A stretch of 64,000 nt of DNA from Hydrogeniiclostridium mannosilyticum (GTDB taxonomy: Bacteria; Bacillota; Clostridia; Oscillospirales; Acutalibacteraceae), in assembly GCF_003268275.1 (NCBI RefSeq), contig NZ_QLYR01000002.1, positions 62,001-126,000 of the forward strand, given 5' to 3'. Under the pieces are notes generated by a model that was not told the DNA's origin, searched no databases, and saw only the letters and a list, made by a program, of their open reading frames with translations. The translations under genes were made by a program, and so were the position numbers. This document shows, piece by piece, positions 49,670-58,371 of this stretch. Each line of letters opens with the position of its first letter. Within the stretch, counting starts at the first letter, position 1.

Positions 49670-50878
49670 TCAGGCTGCGCCGCCCGGTTTGGGCGCCAGC
49701 AGGCGGCGGGAGACATCGGTGTCGCAGAGCTGCTTGATGCTGTAGATGGCGGCGATGTCGGTGATTCCGTTTTCGTCGATATAGGTGTACAGATTTTGCG
49801 CATAATAGCGCAAATCAACCACATGGATTTCAGAAAAGTTTGTCGCCAGGAAGGGGATCATGCTGTTTGCGTAGGAATCCTTGAGGATCATCAGCTTGCG
49901 TTCGCTTTTAACATCGCTGTTGCGAATGACGTCTACACTGTGGTTGCCGCCGAGGAAGGTGGAATATTTATCCTTTTTCCCCAGGTATTCCTCCCAGTAG
50001 AGACCTTCGCGCGTTTCCGAGCCGGTGGTCTGAGTGATGTGCTGCGGCTCCTTCAGTATTGGCAGGTACATGGAGTCCGGTTCCTGGAAAGGGGAAATGG
50101 CTTTAGAGTACAGCGTGCCGTAAAAATCATTACTGACCAGCTTAAATTCAAACTGGCTGCGGTCGGTGGGGGTAAAGCCCATTTCCTTCGCCAACGCGGT
50201 GTAGCCCACATAGGCGCCCTCGGTGTTCCAGTGATGGTCGGTCTTATAATAGTAGTCGCCGTTCCAGAGGTTCAGGGCATCAAACAGGTCGACAACAGCG
50301 CCGTTTTCACCAATGGCCGCGCGGAGGGCCTCGAACTCCTCGCGCTGATTATGGCTGTAGGAGAAGAGCGGCAGGTTCTGGGCCTGTTCCTGCGCGCCGG
50401 AGGGCACGGGCACCACATAGAAGGGAAGGCCGGCGCCCTCGCAAAAGGCGGCAAGGCCCTTCACGTTTTGGGCAAAGACCTGGTCCTTGTTTGGCAGCAG
50501 GACTTCATACAGGTGGCCGTTGCCGCCAAAATAGACGCCGCCCTCAGCGGGAACGGAGCTGTAGTTGCCGCCGACATCGCGGAAGCCGAGCCCGAGCTTA
50601 ACGGTGGTGCTTAGTGAGATGAACGCCTGCCGCAGCATGAAGTGGTCGCCCACATAGGACTCCGCGGAGGACATGAAGCTGCCGTCAGCCAGATTCTCCA
50701 GCGAAAGCTGGGGAATTTCCTCCAGCGCGCGGTTTTCCTCCTCTGAAAATGTCTGCTTCGGTACAAAAGCCAGATAGGCCAGGCCGGCTAATATGGTGAC
50801 AAACAGCAGCAGGGTGACGGCAAGATATTCCGGTTTGCACTGCTTGACGCTTTCTTTAAACGCTTCCATTTTTTTCAT
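49670..50878 (-). CDS. DHHW-family (AlgX/AlgJ-like) cell-surface acetylation protein
   Basis: A 402-residue protein with one N-terminal membrane helix ('YLAVTLLLFVTILAGLAYLAF', residues ~18-38) and an extracytoplasmic SGNH-type domain. It carries the naming motif in 'YYYKTDHHWNTEGAYVGYTAL', the early 'FSEEENRALEEIPQ' and the late 'LMILKDSYANSMIPFLA', where the Ser would be the catalytic residue. Such proteins work with a membrane-bound O-acyltransferase to transfer acetyl groups to an exopolysaccharide or wall polymer. The MBOAT partner is directly upstream (44 bases), which supports this. The polymer is unknown. Confidence 0.88.
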   Translation of the reverse strand: MKKMEAFKESVKQCKPEYLAVTLLLFVTILAGLAYLAFVPKQTFSEEENRALEEIPQLSLENLADGSFMSSAESYVGDHFMLRQAFISLSTTVKLGLGFRDVGGNYSSVPAEGGVYFGGNGHLYEVLLPNKDQVFAQNVKGLAAFCEGAGLPFYVVPVPSGAQEQAQNLPLFSYSHNQREEFEALRAAIGENGAVVDLFDALNLWNGDYYYKTDHHWNTEGAYVGYTALAKEMGFTPTDRSQFEFKLVSNDFYGTLYSKAISPFQEPDSMYLPILKEPQHITQTTGSETREGLYWEEYLGKKDKYSTFLGGNHSVDVIRNSDVKSERKLMILKDSYANSMIPFLATNFSEIHVVDLRYYAQNLYTYIDENGITDIAAIYSIKQLCDTDVSRRLLAPKPGGAA

Positions 50879-50921
50879 GCGCTGTATTTTCTCCTATCTT
50901 TCGTCAATAAAGCGGGCGCCT

Positions 50922-52319
50922 TTAAAATTTTGCGTACAGGAAGGGGCTGTAGGAGCTGTTGACCAGGAAGGAAAGGGTGATGATGAACAGGCCGGCAACA
51001 CCCAGCGCCCACGCCACCTTGCCGGCGGTTCCGGCGTTGCGCAGCTTCTCAAACAGGTTGCGCGCCAGCGGCCCGCTGCACAGCGCCGCGATGAGCATCA
51101 GCAGCCCGTAGGTCAGCAGGGCGTAAAGCCCCAGGCTGGTTGCGCCCTCGGGGGCAAAGCCGAACATGGAGGCAAGCACGGAGAAGGCCTGTCCAATATC
51201 GGTGTAGGAAAAAAACAGCCAGCCGATGGCCGCCGCCAAAAAGCTGTACAGCCAGCGGAAAAAGGCGGGGATTTTGTCGAGCACTTTTTTTTGCAGAAAG
51301 AGCTTTTCCAAAATGATGAGCACGGCGTAATAGGCGCCCCAAAAGGCAAAATTCCAGCTGGCGCCGTGCCACATGCCGGTGAGCACCCAGACAATCGCCA
51401 GGTTACGCACGGTACAGAGCCGGCCCTTGCGGTTGCCGCCCAGCGGGATATAAACGTACTCGCGGAACCAGCCGCCCAGGGTCATATGCCAGCGGCGCCA
51501 GAACTCCGAAACGCTTTGCGAGACATAGGGGTGGTCAAAGTTTTCCGGCAGCTCAAAGCCAAACATTTTCCCCAGGCCAATGGCCATGTCAGAGTAGCCG
51601 GAGAAGTCAAAATAAATCTGGAAGGTAAAGGCCAGGATGCCCATCCATGCGGTAAGGGTGGATGGTGTGCCAAGATACTGCACGCGTTCCGCCAGGATAG
51701 CGAGGTTGTCGGCGATTAGCACTTTTTTGAAAAGGCCGGTCAAAAAGCGCTTGGTTCCCTCGGTGAATTTCTCAAGGGTTTCCCGCCGGTTCAACACCTG
51801 GGCCTGAAGCGCCTCATAGCGCACAATGGGCCCTGCCACCAGATGCGGAAAAAACGAGAGGTAGGCGGCAAAGTCGATGATGTTGCGCATGGCGGGCGCC
51901 TCCCGGCGGTAAACGTCGATGGCGTAGGACATGCTTTCAAAGGTGTAAAAGGAGATGCCGATGGGCAGCGCGACCTCGGGAATGGAGAGGCCCAGCCCGG
52001 TGACGGCGTCAAAGGTGCCGACCAGCATGCCGGCATATTTAAAGAAGCCCAGCAGTGCCAGGTTGATGACAATGTTGATGGTGATAAACAGCTTGGCCTT
52101 CCCGCGCCGGTCGATAAACCGGGCAACGCAGAGGCCGCAGGCATAGTCCACCAGGATGGTGAAAATCATGAGCAGAACATAGATTGGCTCGCCCCACGCA
52201 TAAAAAACCAGGCTGAAAAGAACAAGGCACAGGTTCTTGAATTTGCGCGGAACCAGGTAATAGGCGACGAGCACAAGCGGCAGAAATATAAAAATGAAAA
52301 ACAGGCTGCTGAATATCAT
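50922..52319 (-). CDS. MBOAT-family O-acyltransferase (AlgI/PatA-like)
   Basis: A 465-residue polytopic membrane protein. The core MBOAT signatures are present: 'VALPIGISFYTFESMSYAIDVYR', 'EFWRRWHMTLGGWFREYVYIPLGG' region and 'VLTGMWHGASWNFAFWG' with the catalytic His. These proteins pass an acyl group (usually acetyl) from the cytosol to an outside acceptor. The DHHW gene next to it completes the pair, as in alginate acetylation or peptidoglycan/teichoic acid modification. GGGAG precedes ATG 52319. Upstream is the MBL/MORN pair (82 bases). Confidence 0.95.
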   Translation of the reverse strand: MIFSSLFFIFIFLPLVLVAYYLVPRKFKNLCLVLFSLVFYAWGEPIYVLLMIFTILVDYACGLCVARFIDRRGKAKLFITINIVINLALLGFFKYAGMLVGTFDAVTGLGLSIPEVALPIGISFYTFESMSYAIDVYRREAPAMRNIIDFAAYLSFFPHLVAGPIVRYEALQAQVLNRRETLEKFTEGTKRFLTGLFKKVLIADNLAILAERVQYLGTPSTLTAWMGILAFTFQIYFDFSGYSDMAIGLGKMFGFELPENFDHPYVSQSVSEFWRRWHMTLGGWFREYVYIPLGGNRKGRLCTVRNLAIVWVLTGMWHGASWNFAFWGAYYAVLIILEKLFLQKKVLDKIPAFFRWLYSFLAAAIGWLFFSYTDIGQAFSVLASMFGFAPEGATSLGLYALLTYGLLMLIAALCSGPLARNLFEKLRNAGTAGKVAWALGVAGLFIITLSFLVNSSYSPFLYAKF

Positions 52320-52401
52320 GGCAAACTCCCTAACATATTCTTTTTGCGCAGTACCGAGGTTACTATTATTTTACGTGATAAAGGTGGAAATATCAAGAAA
52401 A

Positions 52402-53700
52402 TCAGTTGATTTGTACGGGCAGATTGTCGCAGAGGCAGGAACGCCGCCCAGCAGCGCCAACAATAAAGATGCCGCAGTCCGGGGACTGTTGGGCGCCGCA
52501 TACATAGGGGCATTTAATCGTCAGCCCTGCGCCGTTCGCCAGGTCGTAACACACGGCCATGCGGTTGCAGGAGCAGCCGCTGACGGCGTACCAGTCACAG
52601 GCGCTGCAGTTGGTGCAGTGCTTGACGGCAGGCAGCTCAAGATACGCGGGGGCGATTTTTCCGGCCTTTTGGTAGTCGCCGTTGCTGACGAGGATGTGGC
52701 TGGACGATATTTCAGAAAGCAGGTGGCTCCAATGGCTGGCGGTGCCGTGGTGCGGGGCCTTAATGATGTAATAATTCTCATAGAGCAGCTCTGCGAGGGC
52801 GTCGAGGGTTTCCGGCGAGGCGTCGCCGGTCATGAGAATATCGTCCGTGCTGGCCTCCTGGGTACGGCGGTTGTGAAAGACGACGCTCGCGGCGTTGAGC
52901 TCCTCGGTATAGGCGGCCTTGGTAACCGGGCGGTTCAGGATCTCCTGGATGTCGGGCGCGGAGGGAAGCAGGTTGACGGCGGGCAGCAGCGCATCGATTT
53001 CGGCGAGCAGGCGGGAGCATTCCGCCACGCGCAGCGCATCGAGCGGGCCGCCTGCGCAGCAGGCAAGGTAAGCCTGGCAGAAAGCATTTTTCAAGGCAAG
53101 GAACTGCCTGGCGCACTCGGGCAGGAAGGGGGAGCTGAGGCAGACGTTCATCTCCTCCACCGCACCGGCGAAGAGGTCGGAAAAAACGCAATCCCGGCGC
53201 GGAGGCCATAATACGTCGTAGGTCACGCCGTCAAAGCCGAAGCAGTCGCCCTGCCCCACAGGAACCACCTGGGCGGCAGGCGTGAGCTGGACGGCACGCT
53301 CCAGAATCTTCAGGGAAGAAACGTTGACAATGGCATAGTCCGTCTGGCGGCCGAGAAAGCTGTAGACGAACAGGGCAAACTCCAGCAGCAGCGGGCTTCC
53401 ATAGCGGTCGCAGGGCTGGGCGGGCAAAAAAATGCGCTGGAACCAGCCGGGCCTGGCGGACAAAATCTGCCTCAAGCCGCACAGGTGGTCCCGGTGGAAA
53501 TGTGTCAGCAAAAAGGAGCGCTCCGGGCAATTGCCGTAAAGCTCCAGCAGCGTGGGGTTGACATAGGCGGTGAAGGGAACATCCCGTTCACGGATTTTCT
53601 GGTTGCTGCTGCCGCAGTCCACCATGAGAATGCCGCCGTTGTGGCCGTTGAGAACAACGCATTCACCGTACTCGACATTGTGCAGGTCAACGCTTTTCAT
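52402..53700 (-). CDS. Metallo-beta-lactamase-fold protein with Cys-rich tail
   Basis: A 432-residue protein without a signal peptide. The MBL domain has 'HNVEYGECVVLNGHNGGILMVDCG' in front, the metal motif 'LTHFHRDHLCGL', 'ILMTGDASPETLDAL' and 'IIKAPHHGTASHW', the order seen in ComEC/RNase-Z-like cytosolic MBL proteins. A C-terminal module of about 65 residues is unusually rich in Cys ('HCTNCSACDWYAVSGCSCN', 'CPYVCGAQQSPDCGIF', 'SCLCDNL'; about 11 Cys), possibly binding metal or a cluster. The gene start lies inside the end of the upstream MORN gene (14-base overlap), so both are made together. Function unknown; nucleic-acid or phosphoester hydrolysis is plausible. Confidence 0.82.
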   Translation of the reverse strand: MKSVDLHNVEYGECVVLNGHNGGILMVDCGSSNQKIRERDVPFTAYVNPTLLELYGNCPERSFLLTHFHRDHLCGLRQILSARPGWFQRIFLPAQPCDRYGSPLLLEFALFVYSFLGRQTDYAIVNVSSLKILERAVQLTPAAQVVPVGQGDCFGFDGVTYDVLWPPRRDCVFSDLFAGAVEEMNVCLSSPFLPECARQFLALKNAFCQAYLACCAGGPLDALRVAECSRLLAEIDALLPAVNLLPSAPDIQEILNRPVTKAAYTEELNAASVVFHNRRTQEASTDDILMTGDASPETLDALAELLYENYYIIKAPHHGTASHWSHLLSEISSSHILVSNGDYQKAGKIAPAYLELPAVKHCTNCSACDWYAVSGCSCNRMAVCYDLANGAGLTIKCPYVCGAQQSPDCGIFIVGAAGRRSCLCDNLPVQIN

Positions 53701-55381
53701 CGCAGTCCTCCGTTTGCTCTGCCTTAAACAGGCAGTAGCCCTCTACCCGTTGGTCCTCACGCCATTCTCCGCAGTAGACGGCCTTGCCGTCCGCATACTC
53801 GGTTCCCTGTCCATGGCGCTTGCCGTCCTTCCATTCCCCGGAGTAGATCACCTGTCCATTTTCGTCAAAGGCGGTGCCGCGGCCGGTGGGGATGTTGTTT
53901 TCCCAGTTGCCCACGAAGAGGGAACCATCCCGGGCGCTGAAGGCAACGCCCAGGCCCTGGCGCTTGTTCTGCCGCCAGTTGCCGATGTAGCAAGGCTTTC
54001 CGCTCTTGTAATAATAGGCCCCAAAGCCGTCCCGTTTATCCTGGCGGTAGCCGCCCTCGTAGGCCGTACAGCCGTTGGACATCTGTGTGCGCCCGCGGCC
54101 TTCGCGCAGCCCCTGGGCGATGCCGCCGAAATAGAGGTAGCTCTCCCGGGCGCTGACGACGATGCGCTTGGCCGCGGTAATGGCGTCCGGCGCCAGAGGG
54201 CCCTCCATGCCGGCTGGGCCGGGTTCGGCGGCCTTGCTTTCCTTCGGCTGAGGTTCGCCGGAAGCGGGGGCGGGCGTGTTTGGCGCCGGATTCTCCGCCG
54301 GATCCTCCGCTTTTTCCGCCTTCAGCGGCCGGGGGGCCTCCTCGCCGCCTTCGGCTTGCAGTTGGCCTGCCGGGGCTGCGCCGTGTGTCTCAGACGGCTT
54401 GCCCGGGGCCTTTTCACCTGTCAGGCCGGGGGCGTTGACGACGCCAGCCAGCCCGCAGGCCGCCACGCTGTATTTTTGCGGCGGCGTTCCGTTGGGCCCG
54501 GTATCCGCCGGCCCAGCCCGGCCTGCCTCTTCAGATGCCGGGAGCTCCGGATCATTGAAGAGGGAAAGTTCATGGTTGGCGGCATATTCCAGCGGCGCTG
54601 CGGAAAGCAGGGCCGCCCCGGCGGCCGGGCCGGGTTCATGCTTCTCCGGAACGGCTTGTGTGGCAGGGGCATCAGGCTGGGTATTGTCGATTAGGACAAA
54701 GCGATCCAGCTCGTCGGGCTCTTCAGGCATGAGAAATAATTCCTCTGAATTTCCCTGGACGGCTAAAAAGGCGCTCCGGCGCGCGGAGTCTTCCGGGGTG
54801 CAGAGGTAAAAGCGGCCCGCGGAGGTTTCCGCGACCAGATCCGGTTCGCCGAACATACCGTTGAGCAGGGCGTTCTGTGCGGGCTCGGGAACCGGGAAGA
54901 ACACCAGCGCCGAGCGGCGGTATTCCTGCGTGGCGGGGTCCAGCTCCAGACAGCTGACGCCGCTCCCGGCGGGAAGCAGGTAGAGCGTGGGCTTGGCATA
55001 GGAGATGTCCGAGGACGAATCAGCGGGGCAGCCGTAATAGGCTGTTTGCAACCATTGGTGGCCGTAGCCGAAACGCGCCCGGCTCAGCGGCGCGCCGTTT
55101 TCGGCATAGGTTGTCAGGCTCCAGCCATAGTCCTCGCTACATGCTTCCTGCATTACCCGTTTTCCGCTTTTTTTCAGCCACTCAAAGCTGCGCTTGGACA
55201 GGCGGTACCAGACCTTTACCGGAACGCCGTTTTCGGCGCCCTGCAGCTTGCCTTTAACAGGCCTGCCGCCCGTCAGGAACTCCCTGCGCAGGCGGCAAAG
55301 CGGCGCATCGGGCAGCAGCAGCCCGTCGCGGGAGAGGACATGTATTAAATAAACCACAGGGAATAGGCTTTGTTCATTCAT
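53687..55381 (-). CDS. MORN-repeat protein with long N-terminal domain
   Basis: A 564-residue protein. The N-terminal ~220 residues have no family that I recognise ('VYLIHVLSRDGLLLPDAPLC', 'YRLSKRSFEWLKKSGKRVMQ', 'LYLLPAGSGVSCLELDPATQE'). The next ~200 are low-complexity Ala/Pro/Glu-rich linker, followed by about six MORN repeats (residues ~410-550) with the pattern 'YxGxwxxgkrxGxGxxxx', e.g. 'YEGGYRQDKRDGFGAYYY', 'YIGNWRQNKRQGLGVAF' and 'YSGEWKDGKRHGQGTEY'. MORN repeats are beta-hairpins that often bind lipid or protein. The gene is first of the minus-strand run and overlaps the MBL gene by 14 bases. Together they may form a two-protein module. GGAG precedes ATG 55381. Confidence 0.8.
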   Translation of the reverse strand: MNEQSLFPVVYLIHVLSRDGLLLPDAPLCRLRREFLTGGRPVKGKLQGAENGVPVKVWYRLSKRSFEWLKKSGKRVMQEACSEDYGWSLTTYAENGAPLSRARFGYGHQWLQTAYYGCPADSSSDISYAKPTLYLLPAGSGVSCLELDPATQEYRRSALVFFPVPEPAQNALLNGMFGEPDLVAETSAGRFYLCTPEDSARRSAFLAVQGNSEELFLMPEEPDELDRFVLIDNTQPDAPATQAVPEKHEPGPAAGAALLSAAPLEYAANHELSLFNDPELPASEEAGRAGPADTGPNGTPPQKYSVAACGLAGVVNAPGLTGEKAPGKPSETHGAAPAGQLQAEGGEEAPRPLKAEKAEDPAENPAPNTPAPASGEPQPKESKAAEPGPAGMEGPLAPDAITAAKRIVVSARESYLYFGGIAQGLREGRGRTQMSNGCTAYEGGYRQDKRDGFGAYYYKSGKPCYIGNWRQNKRQGLGVAFSARDGSLFVGNWENNIPTGRGTAFDENGQVIYSGEWKDGKRHGQGTEYADGKAVYCGEWREDQRVEGYCLFKAEQTEDCDEKR

Positions 55382-55750
55382 AGGTATAATCTCCGATTCT
55401 TAAGAGGGAAAATCAAGCCGGGCGCCCTGGCAGTCCGCCGCGCCAAGCGGTTATGATGATTTATCTATTATAATTGATTTTTGACAGAATGTATAGTCAA
55501 AAATGATAGGATATGATAAAATAAGCTCACAAGGTAAAAGCCTGTCATATTGGGCGGCAGCGAACAATAAACTATAGAGAGGGCTTTTGCGGCTCATGGG
55601 GAGCCGGGGAAACGGGCCCCGGCCTCTGCCGTTATGCCCTTTAGCCCGGGGGCGCGCCTGCGCCTTTCGGCATCTAGGAATAAACCGGGCTCCGGGGCAT
55701 AAAAGTTGGCGGGGCCGTTGATTGTTTTGAATCCGGAAGGGATGTACAAC
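55382..55750. other. Intergenic stretch with inverted repeat
   Basis: No gene. An inverted repeat ATTTTTGAC (55477-55485) / GTCAAAAAT (55496-55504) with a 10-base spacer lies in an AT-rich zone between the diverging MORN and DeoR genes. It is a candidate operator, possibly for the DeoR protein. A TTGACA overlaps its left arm. Confidence 0.45.
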
Positions 55751-56512
55751 ATGCTAGCCTATGAAAGAAAACAGCAGATTTTAGAAATTATGCGCAGCGG
55801 CAACCGCGTGGTTACCGTGGACCAGCTTTGTAAGAGCATCTATGCCAGCGGCGCGACGATTCGCCGCGACCTGAAGGAGCTGGAGGAGAGCCAGCTGATC
55901 CGCCGCACACACGGCGGAGCGATCTTGGTGGAGGGCACCACCAGCGAGGACCCGCTGGCCTTCCGAGAAAATCAAAATTCCATGAAGAAGCAAATTATTG
56001 CGGAGCAGGCCAAGCGGCATATCCGTGACGGCATGACCCTGTTTTTTGACTCCAGCACCACGGTGTATTTCCTGGGAAAGACGCTGGATAAGTTCAGCAA
56101 CCTCAAGGTTATTACCAACGGCCTCAAGGCCGCCCTGCTGCTGAGCGAGTACAAAAACATGACGGTTATGTGCACCGGCGGGCTGCTGCGGGAAAACTCC
56201 AAATCCCTGGTCGGGCTTTCCGCCAAGGAGTATGTCAGCCGTTACAACGCGGACCTGGCCTTTATGTCCTGCAGGGGCTTCAGCGTGGAAAACGGCGTTT
56301 CCGAGGCCAGTGAGGATGAGTATTATGTGAAGCGGCAGTTTTTGCAAAACAGTAAAAATGCGATTTTAATGTGCGATACATCCAAATTAAACAAGGATTA
56401 CCTCTGCAAGCTGGCTCCTCTGAGCGAATTTTACGAGGTTATCACGGAAAAAAAGGAAATTAACGATTTATGCAACAAGCATACAAAAATACATCAAAAG
56501 CAGCGCTCGTAA
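55751..56512 (+). CDS. DeoR/GlpR-family transcriptional regulator
   Basis: A 253-residue regulator with the N-terminal HTH ('ILEIMRSGNRVVTVDQLCKS', 'SGATIRRDLKELEESQLIRR') and 'THGGAILVEGT', then the sensor fold with 'MTLFFDSSTTVYFLGKTLDKF', 'VITNGLKAALLLSEY' and 'ILMCDTSKLNKDYLCKLA'. The effector-site 'DSSTT' is the common form. Its target is not obvious; the MORN operon is divergent but not a sugar gene set. Start ATG 55751 is nine bases from GGAAGGG; ATG 55742 abuts the site. Confidence 0.88.
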   Translation: MLAYERKQQILEIMRSGNRVVTVDQLCKSIYASGATIRRDLKELEESQLIRRTHGGAILVEGTTSEDPLAFRENQNSMKKQIIAEQAKRHIRDGMTLFFDSSTTVYFLGKTLDKFSNLKVITNGLKAALLLSEYKNMTVMCTGGLLRENSKSLVGLSAKEYVSRYNADLAFMSCRGFSVENGVSEASEDEYYVKRQFLQNSKNAILMCDTSKLNKDYLCKLAPLSEFYEVITEKKEINDLCNKHTKIHQKQRS

Positions 56513-56684
56513 AAGCTTTATTTTTGCAAAAGGGAGTTGATTTTTGGTTGCTCATCCCTTATACTATTGTGTAGATTCACTTTCCGCAGGAAGAGGCCGC
56601 TGCTGCGGTTTTAAAGGATGGGGTCTCTGCTCTATCGGAAAGGGTTTTGATCTTATTATTCTTATTGTTCTGGAGGGTAAGTCA

Positions 56685-56960
56685 ATGGAAAACAACAAAA
56701 ATGGAAAAGCAATAGCTTCAATGGTGCTCGGCATCGTCGGCCTGGTCTTTGTGTTCTTTGGTTATTTTGCTTTCATCGGCATCATAGCGTCAATTGTGGG
56801 CCTGATCCTCGGTATTATGGCCAAGAAGCAGCAGCCCAGCGGCATGGCTACGGCGGGCATCGTCCTGTCCATCATCGCGCTGGCCCTGTGTGCAATTACC
56901 TTCATTGCCTGTGTGGCCTGCGTCGGCTGCCTTGCGTCAGCCCCGGCTTTTTATTATTAA
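56685..56960 (+). CDS. Small membrane protein, DUF4190-like
   Basis: A 91-residue protein with two long hydrophobic stretches: 'AIASMVLGIVGLVFVFFGYF' with 'AFIGIIASIVGLILGI' and 'ATAGIVLSIIALALCAITFI'. The central 'KKQQPSGMATAGIVLSI' is the hallmark of DUF4190, a family without known function. The ending has several Cys (ACVACVGCLAS). GGAGGG precedes ATG 56685. Terminated by the hairpin at 56992. Confidence 0.8.
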   Translation: MENNKNGKAIASMVLGIVGLVFVFFGYFAFIGIIASIVGLILGIMAKKQQPSGMATAGIVLSIIALALCAITFIACVACVGCLASAPAFYY

Positions 56961-56991
56961 GAGGCTGTAAATTAAACTCAGCACGAACCTG

Positions 56992-57033
56992 AAGGAGTTG
57001 AAGTGGCGGAGGCCGTTTTCAGCTCCTTTTTTA
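56992..57033 (+). terminator. Terminator after the DUF4190 gene
   Basis: AAGGAGTTGAA and TTCAGCTCCTTTTTT can pair (one G-T pair), with a T tail. Confidence 0.7.
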
Positions 57034-57100
57034 TCTATCAACCGAAAATTGTTGTGGGACATTAAGTTTAGGATTTTTAAAACAGGAGAGGAGTGGCAAT

Positions 57101-57913
57101 TTGCTGCCGGCGGTAGAAATATTTGGCTTTAAAGTCGCTATGTACGGCCTGCTAATCGTCGTTGGCGTGGGCCTTGGCATGGCTGTCGCGGCTCTCCGCG
57201 CGAAGAAAAACGGGCAGACTGCCCAGGATGTGCTTTTTGGCGGGATTTTTGCCATTATTGGCCTGGTAATCGGTGCAAAGCTGCTGTACCTGGCGACTAT
57301 CCTGCCGGGCATCGTGCGGAATTTTTCGTATTTATTGGACCACCCGGAGAGTATCGCCGCGCTGCTTTCCGGCGGCTTTGTTTTTTACGGCGGCTTGATT
57401 GGCGGTATATTCGGGCTTTGGGTGTACACAAGGATGTATAAGCTGAATTTTTGGGGGATGACGGACGCCCTGGTGCCCTCTGTGCCTTTGATGCATGCAT
57501 TTGGGCGGCTGGGGTGCTTTTGCGCGGGCTGCTGCTATGGCATGCCATTCCCTGCGCCGCTGGGCTTGTCCTTCGATGCCTCGCCGGTCGCGCCGCACGG
57601 CGTTACCCTGTTCCCTGTTCAGCTGCTGGAGGCGTTTTTGAACCTCATCATTTTTGGGGTGCTGCTTCTGTACGCGCGGAAGCCGCGCGGGCGGGGAAAG
57701 ATCATCGGCTTGTACATGTCCGCATATGCCGTCATGCGTTTTCTGCTCGAGTTTCTGCGCTTTGACGCGGAGCGGGGCGGGTTCTGGGGGCTTTCTACTT
57801 CACAGTGGATCAGCCTGATTTTGTTGCCCATAGGACTTTACCTGTTACTGACGAATAAAAATAAAAAGCAAAATCAAGCGGGATCTTCAGAAGCTTCCCG
57901 CAGCCAGTGTTAA
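57101..57913 (+). CDS. lgt: Prolipoprotein diacylglyceryl transferase
   Basis: A 270-residue membrane enzyme that transfers diacylglycerol from phosphatidylglycerol to the lipobox Cys of prelipoproteins. Seven or so hydrophobic segments are visible, with the signature 'GGLIGGIFGLWVYTRMYKL' and 'LMHAFGRLGCFCAGCCYGMPF', in which the Arg of 'GR.GC' region belongs to the active site. Further back 'PVQLLEAFLNLIIFGVLL' and 'YAVMRFLLEFLRFD' complete the family pattern. The start is TTG 57101 behind AGGAGAGGAG, so translation may be modest. A likely substrate in this window is the lipoprotein at 34614. Confidence 0.93.
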   Translation: MLPAVEIFGFKVAMYGLLIVVGVGLGMAVAALRAKKNGQTAQDVLFGGIFAIIGLVIGAKLLYLATILPGIVRNFSYLLDHPESIAALLSGGFVFYGGLIGGIFGLWVYTRMYKLNFWGMTDALVPSVPLMHAFGRLGCFCAGCCYGMPFPAPLGLSFDASPVAPHGVTLFPVQLLEAFLNLIIFGVLLLYARKPRGRGKIIGLYMSAYAVMRFLLEFLRFDAERGGFWGLSTSQWISLILLPIGLYLLLTNKNKKQNQAGSSEASRSQC

Positions 57914-57931
57914 TGAGGAGGATATAAAAAT

Positions 57932-58207
57932 ATGATCGATGAACAGATTCGCAGCCTGTACCAAATTGCCGGTGACCGTGAATGCCCGTTGACAGATTTG
58001 CTGTCTTCCGGTTTTCGTGAGAGGCTTCAGGACATGAGCCGTGCCATGGATCAGCTGGTCAATTCCCTGCAGCCGGATCAGGCCAAGCTGGCGGGCCGGT
58101 ATTTTTCGGCCTGCCGTGAGGTGACACGCCTGCGCCGGCTGGAGGAGTTTGCCACCGGTTACCAGATGGGCCGCCGGGTTCATTCCTTTGAGCAGCTTGC
58201 AAAATAA
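57932..58207 (+). CDS. Small helical hypothetical protein
   Basis: A 91-residue all-helical protein ('MIDEQIRSLYQIAGDRECP', 'ERLQDMSRAMDQLVNSL', 'FSACREVTRLRRLEEFATGYQMG'). It resembles the DUF6809-type small proteins of Clostridia, but this is from memory of the pattern only. It starts 18 bases after lgt behind GAGGAGG and is probably co-transcribed with it. Confidence 0.65.
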   Translation: MIDEQIRSLYQIAGDRECPLTDLLSSGFRERLQDMSRAMDQLVNSLQPDQAKLAGRYFSACREVTRLRRLEEFATGYQMGRRVHSFEQLAK

Positions 58208-58281
58208 AGGGCGCCCGTGGTTGCCGCGAGCTTTAGCTGTAAACGTCTCCAGGGGCAAAAGCAAGCCGTATGGAGGGCAGT

Positions 58282-58323
58282 AAAAAAGAGGCGGTTGTTC
58301 TATTTGAACAACCGCCTCTTTTG
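58282..58323. terminator. Bidirectional terminator
   Basis: AAAAAAGAGGCGGTTGTTC pairs with GAACAACCGCCTCTTTT. It ends both the lgt unit and the glycolytic unit. Confidence 0.92.
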
Positions 58324-58371
58324 GCATCTGTTTTTTAGGGCTTCATACCGTCCATTTGCCGGGCTGCCTAT

